Source: Pseudovibrio japonicus
Lineage (GTDB): Bacteria > Pseudomonadota > Alphaproteobacteria > Rhizobiales > Stappiaceae
Length of the DNA stretch: 64,000 nt
NCBI RefSeq assembly: GCF_014651595.1
Contig: NZ_BMXE01000002.1
Span: forward strand, 62,001-126,000
Direction of reading: 5' to 3'
Part shown: positions 34,326 through 42,668 of the stretch, one piece after another
Layout of the letters: each line of letters starts with the position of its first letter
How positions within the stretch are numbered: the stretch's first letter is position 1
Position numbers and translations under genes: made by a program
Notes under the pieces: model-generated
Told to the model about the DNA's origin: nothing
Seen by the model: the letters and a program-made list of their open reading frames with translations, nothing else
Database searches by the model: none

Positions 34326-35312
34326 ATGAATAATTTTGTCGCTGCTTCTCAGAAGATTGCGAAGGACTCCGTTGGCCTGTTCTGGATCATGTTAAAGACC
34401 ATGGTTCCGGTAATGATACTCGTGCGCATCGCGATGGAACTTGGGCTGGTTGATTATCTGGGCGTGGTGCTTGAACCGCTGATGGGCCTGATGGGTCTGC
34501 CTGCCGCAACCGGCCTTGTTCTGGCTGTTGGTTTGTTGGTCAACACGTATGCTGCAGTAGCCGTGATGATTACACTGTTGCCTGTAGAGTCGCTCACCGT
34601 CGCAGATGTGACCGTGCTGCTTTCTGTTGTTCTTATTGCCCACGCACTGCCTCTAGAGCAGAGCATCTCACGGCGCGCTGGCGTTAGTTTCGTGTTTTCC
34701 TCCGGCCTTCGGTTTGTGGTGGGTGTCAGTTACGGGCTGGTTCTGAACCTGATTTATTCGGCTGGCGGTTGGCTGCAGCAGCCGCTCGAGCTTTCGTGGT
34801 TGCCCTTTACCCCGACCCTTGAAGAAACATGGCTGGAGTGGACATACTCCAGCGCCTCCCTACTCTTCACCCTGTTTTGGATCATTCTGGGGCTGATCAT
34901 CTTTTTGAAGGTGCTTGAGCTGGCAAAGATCACTGACCTGATTGGGTGGTTGCTATCGCCTCTGCTGCGCCTGATGGGCATCAGCAAGGCGGCCACGCCA
35001 ATCACCATGGTTGGGGTTCTGCTCGGCCTTTCTTACGGTGGTGGTCTCATCATCAAGGAAGCACAGGAAGGCAAGATGTCGTCCCGAGATGTGGTGCTCT
35101 CGCTCTCGTTCATGGGCATCTGCCATGGATTGATTGAGGACCCTCTGGTGATGATGGCCTTTGGCGCGCACTGGTCCGGTGCACTGGTAGGACGGTTCGT
35201 CTTCTGTGTGGCGGCCATGGCGCTCATTGGGCGTCTGGTCCAGATGATGCCGGAGGATGCCTTTAACCGGTTCCTCTACCGCCCAGCGAAAGCTGCACAA
35301 GCCGCTACCTAG
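34326..35312 (+). CDS. Nucleoside recognition (Gate) domain membrane protein
   Basis: A 328-residue inner-membrane protein with about 8-9 helices in two Gate domains. GLVDYLGVVLEPLMGLMGLPAATGLVLAVGLLVNTYAAVAVM and LIGWLLSPLLRLMGISKAATPITMVGVLLGLSYGGGLIIKEA are the two repeats, distantly like SpmA/FeoB/NupC gates. The GICHGLIEDPLVMMAFGAH segment is conserved in this subgroup. The transported ligand is unknown. I chose the start MNNFVAASQ because the longer reading from 34227 has a polar, non-family leader. A 12-bp hairpin lies between it and the next gene. Confidence 0.8.
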   Translation: MNNFVAASQKIAKDSVGLFWIMLKTMVPVMILVRIAMELGLVDYLGVVLEPLMGLMGLPAATGLVLAVGLLVNTYAAVAVMITLLPVESLTVADVTVLLSVVLIAHALPLEQSISRRAGVSFVFSSGLRFVVGVSYGLVLNLIYSAGGWLQQPLELSWLPFTPTLEETWLEWTYSSASLLFTLFWIILGLIIFLKVLELAKITDLIGWLLSPLLRLMGISKAATPITMVGVLLGLSYGGGLIIKEAQEGKMSSRDVVLSLSFMGICHGLIEDPLVMMAFGAHWSGALVGRFVFCVAAMALIGRLVQMMPEDAFNRFLYRPAKAAQAAT

Positions 35313-35371
35313 TCGCAGTCCTTTGGTACTCCTGAGGCATGGTTACGTTTCGGGAATACCCCTCGCTTAAA

Positions 35372-35419
35372 ATGTTCCGCAGTTTCTTCCTTGCTGGAAA
35401 CAGCCAGACTGCGGAACAT
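35372..35419 (+). promoter_or_regulatory. 12-bp perfect inverted repeat just before the membrane nitroreductase start
   Basis: ATGTTCCGCAGT at 35372-35383 pairs exactly with ACTGCGGAACAT at 35408-35419, loop of 24. The right arm ends 4 bases before the ATG at 35424 and includes the only plausible ribosome site (GCGGAA). It starts 59 bp past the upstream gene stop and lacks a T-run, so it may be a terminator, an operator or a translational control hairpin. Confidence 0.55.
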
Positions 35420-35423
35420 CTGA

Positions 35424-36602
35424 ATGAACGAGAAAAAACAAGAAGAAAAACGCACTCCCAACGAAGCTTGGTTTGAGTCCCGATGGTGGTGGCGTGTGAA
35501 GATGTGGCTGCAGTGGACAAGCTGGTTGCAGTATCTGCCCAATGCGGTGGCGGTGGTGCTGTTGCTGGTGCTCTCCGGTCTGGGCGCACTGGTTGATGTG
35601 TGGCCCTTTCTTTTGCAGGATCTGCCGCTTCTTCTTGCGGTACTGCTGCTTATCAATCTGATCTTCGATGTTCTTAGTGTCCGGTATGGCTTCCATCCAG
35701 CGGAAGCGCTGCCGTCCAGCCACGAGCATCTGGATGCTTTTGAACTGATGAGGGCTCGGGTTTCGTGCCGCTCCTTTCAAGACCGGTTGATGAGCGAAGA
35801 GCATCGGGAACTGGTGCTTTCGCTGGCGGAGCAGTACAGCAAGCCGGAGAATTGCCTGAGCCCTCACCCCATCCGCTTTGAGTATATCGATAAACCACTG
35901 GTGGTTTGGCCTGCGGTTGGGACGAAAGAATTTCTGGTAGCAATTGCACCGCGCGAGTATCATGAAATGGCCGTGGTGGATGTGGGGCGCAGCTTGCAGA
36001 AGGTGGTGATTGAGGCCACGCGGAAAGGTCTGGCAACCTGCTGGATTGGGCCGGGTGCTGACCATGAGAGCATCATTAAGCATCTGGGGGCGCGGTTTGA
36101 TCCTGAACGCGACCACATCATCTGCGTTTGCGCATTTGGGTATCGCTCGCGTTATATGCCGCTGTCGATCCGCTCAATTGTGAAAACCCAGAGGTATCGG
36201 CTGGATGTGCAGGAGCTGTTTTATGCGGATACTGATTTCAAAAAGCCGCTGAACACACAAGCGCGGCCTTATCGGACTTTTGGGCGATGCTATGAGGTGT
36301 GTCAGTGGTCGCCCTCCTCCTACAACGCTCAGCCAACACGCGGTGTTGTTGTTACGGAGCATATGAGGATTGAGCGGGTGGATTTTTGCGCGACGACACA
36401 CTCGCGGTACTACGCCATGGTGGCCCTTGGCATCTGGCTGGCCAACTGGGAGTGTGGGTGTGACGCGCTTGGCAAAGCCGGACGATTTGAACAGCTCTCG
36501 CCTGATGAGCGCGGAAGCGGGCCGTTTCCTGATCTGCCACGCTATGTCATCTCATGGGTGCCTAAAGCCGCGCCTGACAAAGAAACCAAAGGCGGAGCCT
36601 AA
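35424..36602 (+). CDS. Membrane-anchored nitroreductase-like protein (TM_nitroreductase)
   Basis: A 392-residue protein. Residues 35-90 contain two hydrophobic helices (YLPNAVAVVLLLVLSGLGALVDVWPFLL, LLLAVLLLINLIFDVLSV); the remainder is a duplicated, diverged nitroreductase fold (FELMRARVSCRSFQDRLMSEEHRELVL ... GRSLQKVVIEATRKGLATCWIG and CYEVCQWSPSSYNAQPTRGVVV ... YYAMVALGIWLANWECG). SPSSYNAQPTR resembles the FMN-binding strip of nitroreductases. It is expected to be a membrane-tethered flavin enzyme of unknown substrate. The start lies 4 bp after a 12-bp inverted repeat. Confidence 0.75.
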   Translation: MNEKKQEEKRTPNEAWFESRWWWRVKMWLQWTSWLQYLPNAVAVVLLLVLSGLGALVDVWPFLLQDLPLLLAVLLLINLIFDVLSVRYGFHPAEALPSSHEHLDAFELMRARVSCRSFQDRLMSEEHRELVLSLAEQYSKPENCLSPHPIRFEYIDKPLVVWPAVGTKEFLVAIAPREYHEMAVVDVGRSLQKVVIEATRKGLATCWIGPGADHESIIKHLGARFDPERDHIICVCAFGYRSRYMPLSIRSIVKTQRYRLDVQELFYADTDFKKPLNTQARPYRTFGRCYEVCQWSPSSYNAQPTRGVVVTEHMRIERVDFCATTHSRYYAMVALGIWLANWECGCDALGKAGRFEQLSPDERGSGPFPDLPRYVISWVPKAAPDKETKGGA

Positions 36603-36613
36603 TTGTGGTTCGC

Positions 36614-37348
36614 TCAGGTATCATGCTCCTTCAGGAAAGCATGGATGATCTCGTGAAGACGTTTGCCGTCGAAGCTTGGGAAATGGCCGCCATGGATTGT
36701 GCGGACGGGAATATCCAGTAAGCGCTTCATGCTAGCGATATAGTCCGCCATGTTGGAGTGGTAGCAGTCCGTGACCAGTGGTCCGTCATAGACGATATCT
36801 CCGGCAATCAGGGTTTGGGTTGCCTTCTCCCAAAGCGCGATACCGCCCGGTGAGTGGCCGGGTGTATGGATCACCTCAAAATGGCGATCTCCGGTGCTGA
36901 GCACTTCGCCATCTTCCAGCAGGTGGCTGGCGGGGGCGGGTTTGACGGCATACTCGGAGGATTGATAGGGCTCGGGCGGAAGTGCATCGAAGATATCGTC
37001 AGTTACGTACGGATCGGCCAGCGTGTTCTTGCGCGTCGGGTGAGCCAACAAGTCTGCTTCGGCCTTATGGACCAAACGATGCGGGAACTCGTGCTGGCAG
37101 CCGATATGATCGAAGTGGGTGTGGCTGGCGACAGCCATAATGGACTTTTCGGCGGTGAGCGCCACATGCTTGCGCAGGCTGACAACGCCCATGCCACTAT
37201 CCACCAACAGGTCCTTATGGCGTCCGCGCACATGCCAGATGTTGCAGCGGTAAAACTGCTTGATGTAGGGCTCATCAATCAGCGTGATGTCATCTGCCAG
37301 TTTGGTGGTGCGGTACCACTTCTGCGCCGGAATGCGTTCCACCCTCAT
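36614..37348 (-). CDS. MBL-fold metallo-hydrolase
   Basis: A metallo-beta-lactamase-fold hydrolase of about 245 residues. The zinc motif is SHTHFDHIG, with the further His in HTPGHSPGGIAL, the metal Asp in LIAGDIVYDGP and the last His in IHGGHFPSFDG. The family covers glyoxalase II-like and lactonase-like enzymes; the substrate is undefined. Start choice is uncertain: 37348 (AGGAGG immediately before), 37375/37378 (MMNASDQ) and a GTG at 37492 are all in frame. It is convergent with the nitroreductase gene, with 11 bp between stops. Confidence 0.82.
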   Translation of the reverse strand: MRVERIPAQKWYRTTKLADDITLIDEPYIKQFYRCNIWHVRGRHKDLLVDSGMGVVSLRKHVALTAEKSIMAVASHTHFDHIGCQHEFPHRLVHKAEADLLAHPTRKNTLADPYVTDDIFDALPPEPYQSSEYAVKPAPASHLLEDGEVLSTGDRHFEVIHTPGHSPGGIALWEKATQTLIAGDIVYDGPLVTDCYHSNMADYIASMKRLLDIPVRTIHGGHFPSFDGKRLHEIIHAFLKEHDT

Positions 37349-37644
37349 TCCTCCTGCTTGATCAGAGGCGTTCATCATAACCAGCTTTGGTGGTGAGGGG
37401 GATAACTTTGTTTGCTCCGCGCCGAAGCGCCCCGCTGTAGGTTGCGGGACGGATGAGCTCAGGAAAAACGTGAAGAACGCAAACCAACGCACATTTCAAC
37501 GCAAACGTGGTTATGCCCGTTCTGTCCCCGCTTTGGCATATCGCCACTGGGGAGTAACTTGCAGCGCACGCAGTCGTTGGTGTGGGCGTTTTACATGAGG
37601 ATCGCCAGAGCGGGGTGCCTGCTGCCTCACCCGTGGTTTTCTGC

Positions 37645-38637
37645 TCAGGCGATAACCGTTGCGGCTTCCCAGTCTGTCAGGATTTGCATGATGTGACGGC
37701 TGTCTTCCGCGCTTGGGGCCGGGCTTTCCAGTTCCGTCTTTCCAGCTTCAATGGCTTCGCGGATTGCTCTGACCTGATAAAGGAACCCGTCGCCCTCTGC
37801 GGTCACAGTGCGCGTGTCTCCCTGTTTCTCGTAGGGGGTGATTGTGAAGGTATTTCCCTCAGCTGTTGGCAGCCATGGGTTGGAGTTCAATTCCAGACTG
37901 GCCTTGGAGCCGAGGACGGAGAACCTAGCGTGCAGGCCATAATCTTCTGCCGTGTGAAGCTGGCAGAGAACGCCGTTATTCAATCGTAGCGTAGCGGCGG
38001 TTTCACAAATATTCCCGTCTGCACCGCGACGTCCCATTGCCGAGATCTTATAGTTTTCAAGGATGGGGTTCGGGAACGCAGTTTGCATGAGCAGATGCAC
38101 CAGTGAGACCGGATAGCAGCCAAGATTGTAGAGCACACCCTTGCTGTCCGGGTTCACGAGGTGTGCAATGGAGGCGCAATACTGGGCCGAGATGGACTGG
38201 ATTTCACCTAGCTCCCCTGATGTGACCACCTCCTGAATCGCGGCGGTGAAAGGGTGGTTCAGGTACATCAGACCTTCCGCGAAGAAGACACCGTTTTCGG
38301 CAACGGCTTTTAACGCCTGATCCGTCCTATCCATATCCACGGAGAGCGACTTTTCGCAGAGGATTGCCTTACCGGCGTTCGCTGCTTTGATCACGTATTC
38401 ATGGTGCACATGATTTGGGAGGGCGATGTAGATGATGTCGACGGCTTCATCTTCGATCAGCTCGTTGAAGTCATCAAAGGTGTGCTCAATATCGTACTTC
38501 TCTGCGAAGACTTTCAACGGCACCTCAGAACGGCCAGCAATGGAGTGAATCCGCATGGATCCTTCCTTGCAAATCGCGTCTGCCATAGTCAACGAGATGA
38601 AGCTCGTTCCCAGAAAGCCCCAGTTCAGTTTCGACAT
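37645..38637 (-). CDS. Gfo/Idh/MocA family NAD(P)-dependent oxidoreductase
   Basis: A 330-residue dehydrogenase with N-terminal Rossmann fold (NWGFLGTSFISLTMADAI, IHSIAGRSEVPLKVFAEKY) and EKSLSVDMDRTDQALKAVAENGVFFAEGLMYLNHP, containing the conserved EK-P-like motif (here EKSL), then a C-terminal alpha/beta domain. It acts on sugars, inositols or similar polyols; the substrate is not readable. GGAG before the ATG at 38637 decides the start over 38655. It appears monocistronic. Confidence 0.88.
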   Translation of the reverse strand: MSKLNWGFLGTSFISLTMADAICKEGSMRIHSIAGRSEVPLKVFAEKYDIEHTFDDFNELIEDEAVDIIYIALPNHVHHEYVIKAANAGKAILCEKSLSVDMDRTDQALKAVAENGVFFAEGLMYLNHPFTAAIQEVVTSGELGEIQSISAQYCASIAHLVNPDSKGVLYNLGCYPVSLVHLLMQTAFPNPILENYKISAMGRRGADGNICETAATLRLNNGVLCQLHTAEDYGLHARFSVLGSKASLELNSNPWLPTAEGNTFTITPYEKQGDTRTVTAEGDGFLYQVRAIREAIEAGKTELESPAPSAEDSRHIMQILTDWEAATVIA

Positions 38638-38797
38638 TGTTTTTCTCCAGAACACAGGATCCCGAGAACATCACGGGAAGAATTCCAAACTAAACCCTAA
38701 TCATATTCCGGCAAGGAGAAAACACCATAGATCAAGCGCTTATTGCTTATCCAAGCTAATCGATAGAGAAAGGTTCGCCCGGGTGCGAACCTGTCTC

Positions 38798-39685
38798 CTA
38801 CTGCACGAGAGGGCCATCAGATCCAAACAGATCTGTGCCCTGAATGTCTGCGGCACCTGCCAGAATGGTGATGTACTGGGAGACTGCTTTGGACCAGCTC
38901 GCCGCTTCCAACCACGCTTTGATGGTTTCCTCAACATGCTCGAAGGGAAGTGTGTTGCCTTCGATTTTCCGGTTCAGGAAGATGATGTGATAGCCGAACT
39001 TGGTTTCGACCGGCAGCTCTGACAGCTCACCTGCCTGCATGGACTGGAGTGCCTGTTCAAACTCCGGAACGGTGCTGCCCTTTGTCAGCTGTCCCAGATT
39101 GCCGCCGGTTTCCTTTGAAGGACAAGCGGAATACTCCAATGCCAGATCGGAGAAGGCTTCAGGTTTTGTCTGAAGTACCTTGAGCACATCATGGGCGCGG
39201 GCTTTGGCGATGCTGCGGGCAGTTTGTTGGTCTGAGCCAGCGGCAAACAGGATATGGCAGGCCTCATAGATTGGCTCTGAGCTGAAGCGGGCCTTGTTGT
39301 TTTCGTAGTAGCGCAGGCACTCGTCTCTGGACGCCGAGGGGATTGCGACCTCCTGCTCAATGAGCTCTCTGATCGCTGCATCTTCTGCGGTCTCGCAGCC
39401 GTCTTCCAGCTGCTCCGGCGTGGCCTTGATGTTCAGGGCCTTTGCTTGTTGTAGCAGTAATTCCCGCACGACCAGCGCTCTTGCTGCGGCTCTTACCGCC
39501 TGCCCCGGATTGGCGGCTGGGTGGTTTTGGGCCTCGGAGAGAATGTCCTGTTCACTGATTTGCGTCCCATTCACCGACACAGTTGTGATGACTGGCTGGC
39601 TCTTGGGCGGGACCTTGGTGCTTGGCAGGTCTATGCCTGCCGAAGCACCGTCGTCGAGGTTTGGATTGGTGTAGAGATTGGCCAT
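38798..39685 (-). CDS. Parvulin-type peptidyl-prolyl isomerase of the nar operon
   Basis: A 295-residue protein with a SurA-like N-terminal helical part (DILSEAQNHPAANPGQAVRAAARALVVRELLLQQAKALNI) and a parvulin PPIase domain at about 145-250 (HILFAAGSD ... AFSDLALEYSACPSKETGGNLGQLTKGSTVPEFEQALQSMQAGELSELPVETKFGYHIIFLNRK). No signal peptide, so cytoplasmic. A PPIase gene at the same operon position is known after narI in Pseudomonas. It probably helps fold or mature NarGH. The start is 6 bp from the narI stop. Confidence 0.88.
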   Translation of the reverse strand: MANLYTNPNLDDGASAGIDLPSTKVPPKSQPVITTVSVNGTQISEQDILSEAQNHPAANPGQAVRAAARALVVRELLLQQAKALNIKATPEQLEDGCETAEDAAIRELIEQEVAIPSASRDECLRYYENNKARFSSEPIYEACHILFAAGSDQQTARSIAKARAHDVLKVLQTKPEAFSDLALEYSACPSKETGGNLGQLTKGSTVPEFEQALQSMQAGELSELPVETKFGYHIIFLNRKIEGNTLPFEHVEETIKAWLEAASWSKAVSQYITILAGAADIQGTDLFGSDGPLVQ

Positions 39686-39691
39686 TTACCC

Positions 39692-40405
39692 TCACTCTGC
39701 CGGATTACGAGAGTTGGTTGAGTTGCGCTCGCGCACGATCTGGTAGCCGGGACGCCAGAGGTATCTTGCCGGGACGCTGAGCATATGCACCAGACGTGTG
39801 AACGGGAAGATGAGCAGGATCGTCAGACCAACGAAGAGGTGCAGTTTGAAGATCCATGAAGAGCCCACCACATACGTTGCGACATCAGGCCTGAAGGTGA
39901 ATATGCCTTGTGCCCAGTTCATGAAGTTCACCATCTCTTCCCCTTCAATGTGCTGAAGGGAGACCGGGATGGTTGCCAGCCCCAACAGGAGCTGGAAACC
40001 AAGCAGGCAGATGATGAAGGTATCCATCGGACTGGACGCTGCCCTCACCCGTGAATCGTAGAGCCTACGGTGAATGAGCATTGCGGCACCAACGATTGCG
40101 ACGAGGCCCGCAATGCCTCCGACAACAATTGCCAGAATTTGCTTGGCTTCATGTCCGATCCCAATTGTCTCAAAGATCACAATCGGAGTGAGAAGACCGA
40201 AGAAGTGCCCAAGGAAAACAACAAGTACACCCACGTGGAACAGGATGGAGCCCCAGACCAATTGCTTTCGGCGCAACATCTGACTGGACCCTGCCCGCCA
40301 GCTGTAGGGCTCCCTGTCGTAGCGCACGATTGTTCCTACAATCAAAACAGAGAGGGCGATATACGGATATATTCCGAAGAACAGCGTATTGAAGAATCCA
40401 GACAT
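39692..40405 (-). CDS. narI: Respiratory nitrate reductase gamma subunit
   Basis: A 237-residue inner-membrane cytochrome b with five helices. It anchors NarGH and oxidises ubiquinol through two haems. GIYPYIALSVLIVGTIVRYDREPYSWRAGSSQMLRRKQLVWGSILFHVGVLVVFLGH contains the first haem His residues, and FKLHLFVGLTILLIFPFTRLVHMLSVPARYLWRPGYQIVRER the C-terminal pair. Length and motifs are complete. Confidence 0.96.
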   Translation of the reverse strand: MSGFFNTLFFGIYPYIALSVLIVGTIVRYDREPYSWRAGSSQMLRRKQLVWGSILFHVGVLVVFLGHFFGLLTPIVIFETIGIGHEAKQILAIVVGGIAGLVAIVGAAMLIHRRLYDSRVRAASSPMDTFIICLLGFQLLLGLATIPVSLQHIEGEEMVNFMNWAQGIFTFRPDVATYVVGSSWIFKLHLFVGLTILLIFPFTRLVHMLSVPARYLWRPGYQIVRERNSTNSRNPAE

Positions 40406-40407
40406 AG

Positions 40408-41130
40408 CTATTGATCCCCTTGGATATTCGGTGGGGTTTCATTGGGCGGGCGTCTGTCCGCCGCTCTCATTTGCATTCTCAAACGGTCAGGACCGCAGCT
40501 GCCTTCCCCTGCATTGCCGCCAAACTTGACGACCTCTTCCTGCCAAACCCGGTCCATGGCTTCCAGGTCATTAGGATCGTCTTCCGGCTCTGCAAGAATG
40601 TTGGAGAGGAGCTCTTTGGAAGGAGTGGCCTTGCTGAGTTCTGCGACAGCTGCAAAGGCATCGGCGTAGATTGAGCCTTTCTTCTTGAGGCGCAAGCGCA
40701 GCGCCTCGAAGATGTGAGCTGTCTGGTGAAGCAGTTCCTTGGCCTCGGGGAAGGGCTGGTGCGCCAGATACTCAAGGAAAAGCGGAATGTAGTCCGGAAG
40801 CTCCGTGGTTTCTGCCGCAAACCCGTTGTTCAGGTACATCTCACGCAGATCAACGAGGGCCTGTCCGCGGTCCCTGCTCTCACCATGCACATGTTCAAAC
40901 AAGTGCAGAGAATGTGAGCGCGTGCGATCAAACAGGAACACGTAGCGCTCCTGCACTTCGTAGAGGTCCAGCCCAGCCAGATCATCACACAGAGTGCAGA
41001 TCATCTTCCGGCCTTTTGAGGACAGCAAACGGTCTGCGTTCACCGCCTCTTTCAACGCGGGAAGATCATCCAGCAACTCCCTTGTGGGGTAGTTGAGCAG
41101 GAGCGAGAGGATTTTTAAGGAGGTGATCAT
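40408..41130 (-). CDS. narJ: Nitrate reductase molybdenum cofactor assembly chaperone
   Basis: A 240-residue cytoplasmic TorD-like chaperone that holds apo-NarGH for molybdenum cofactor insertion. LSLLLNYPTRELLDDLPALKEAV and YVFLFDRTRSHSLHLFEHVHGESRDRGQALVDL are the conserved NarJ blocks. It overlaps the narH stop by 4 bp (ATGA) and is followed by narI after 2 bp, so the operon is tightly translationally coupled. Confidence 0.95.
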   Translation of the reverse strand: MITSLKILSLLLNYPTRELLDDLPALKEAVNADRLLSSKGRKMICTLCDDLAGLDLYEVQERYVFLFDRTRSHSLHLFEHVHGESRDRGQALVDLREMYLNNGFAAETTELPDYIPLFLEYLAHQPFPEAKELLHQTAHIFEALRLRLKKKGSIYADAFAAVAELSKATPSKELLSNILAEPEDDPNDLEAMDRVWQEEVVKFGGNAGEGSCGPDRLRMQMRAADRRPPNETPPNIQGDQ

Positions 41131-42668
41131 CCGCGCATCTCCTTAAACACATCGGTTGGTGTTGTGACGGCCTTCTTGCGGGTGCCGCCAAACAGGTCAG
41201 TACCATCGCTGCCGCCGGAGCAACCGTTGCCGAAGGAGAAGCCGCAAGAGCCACGCACATCGTAGGCATCCTCGGAGACTTCGCGGTGTGTGGTTGGGAT
41301 AACGAAGCGATCCTCATAGTTGGCGATTGCCATGATCTTGTACATGTCTTCCACCAGTGCAGCCGTCAGGCCAACACGTTCGGCAATGGCTTCGTTGACG
41401 ACACCATCCACTGACTTGGAGCGCATGTATGAACGCATGGCGAGCATCCGCTCCAGAGCGGTCACGATGGGTTCGTCCTTCCCGGCGGTCAGCAGGTTTG
41501 AGAGATAGCGCACCGGGATGCGCATGGAACGGACATCAGGCAGTTCACCGTCCCACCCGATCTTGCCAGCTTCGGCAGCTGACTGGATTGGAGAGAGCGG
41601 CGGGATGTACCACACCATTGGCAGGGTGCGATATTCCGGATGGAGCGGGAATGCCACTTTCCAGTCGATAGCCATCTTGTAGACCGGAGAGATTTTCGCG
41701 GCCTGTAACCAGTCCTCCGGCACGCCATCTTTGCGGGCCTGCTCGATCACCTTTGGATCATGGGGATCAAGAAAGACCTTCAGCTGCTGTTCGTAAAGAT
41801 CCTTCTCATCCTGCGTGGAGGCTGCTTCTTCAATCTTATCCGCATCATAGAGGATTACACCCAGATAGCGGATACGCCCGACGCAGGTTTCCGAACAGAC
41901 AGTTGGCTGCCCGCTTTCAATGCGCGGATAACAGAAGATGCATTTTTCCGATTTTCCAGAGGACCAGTTGAAGTAGATCTTCTTGTAGGGGCAACCAGAC
42001 ACACACATGCGCCAGCCACGGCATTTTTCCTGATCGATCAGGACGATACCATCATCTTCACGCTTGTAGATTGCACCCGATGGGCACGCTGCGACACAGG
42101 TTGGGTTGAGGCAGTGCTCACACAGGCGTGGCAGGTACATCATGAAGGTGTTTTCGAACTCGCCGTAAATTTCCTTTTCGACACCTTCGAAGTTGTAATC
42201 CTTGGACCGCTTGGCGAATTCACCACCAAGAATTTCTTCCCAGTTCGGACCCCACTCAATCTTTTCGATACGCTCTCCGGTGATCGCTGATTTGGGTCGG
42301 GCGGTTGGAAACTGAGCGCTTTCCGGCGCGCCCTGCAGGTGCTCGTAATCGAAATCAAACGGCTCGTAGTAGTCATCGATTTCAGGCAGGTCCGGGTTGG
42401 CAAAGATATTCGCCAGAATCCGCCATTTGGCGCCCATCTTGGGAATGATCTTGCCGTTGCGCTTGCGCACCCAGCCGCCATTCCAACGCTCCTGGTTTTC
42501 CCAGTCTTTGGGGTAGCCAATACCGGGTTTGGTTTCCACGTTGTTAAACCAGGCGTATTCCACGCCTTCGCGGTTGGTCCAAACGTTTTTGCAGGTCACT
42601 GAACAGGTGTGGCAGCCGATGCATTTATCCAGGTTCAGCACCTTTGCGATTTGTGCGCGGACTTTCAT
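41127..42668 (-). CDS. narH: Respiratory nitrate reductase beta subunit
   Basis: A 513-residue cytoplasmic Fe-S subunit relaying electrons from NarI to NarG. Cysteine clusters are intact: CIGCHTCSVTCKNVW (N-terminus), CEHCLNPTCVAACPSGA, CRGWRMCVSGCPYKKIYF (the Trp marks the [3Fe-4S] site) and KCIFCYPRIE with the partner Cys in CSETCVG. It overlaps narG by 4 bp. Confidence 0.97.
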   Translation of the reverse strand: MKVRAQIAKVLNLDKCIGCHTCSVTCKNVWTNREGVEYAWFNNVETKPGIGYPKDWENQERWNGGWVRKRNGKIIPKMGAKWRILANIFANPDLPEIDDYYEPFDFDYEHLQGAPESAQFPTARPKSAITGERIEKIEWGPNWEEILGGEFAKRSKDYNFEGVEKEIYGEFENTFMMYLPRLCEHCLNPTCVAACPSGAIYKREDDGIVLIDQEKCRGWRMCVSGCPYKKIYFNWSSGKSEKCIFCYPRIESGQPTVCSETCVGRIRYLGVILYDADKIEEAASTQDEKDLYEQQLKVFLDPHDPKVIEQARKDGVPEDWLQAAKISPVYKMAIDWKVAFPLHPEYRTLPMVWYIPPLSPIQSAAEAGKIGWDGELPDVRSMRIPVRYLSNLLTAGKDEPIVTALERMLAMRSYMRSKSVDGVVNEAIAERVGLTAALVEDMYKIMAIANYEDRFVIPTTHREVSEDAYDVRGSCGFSFGNGCSGGSDGTDLFGGTRKKAVTTPTDVFKEMRG

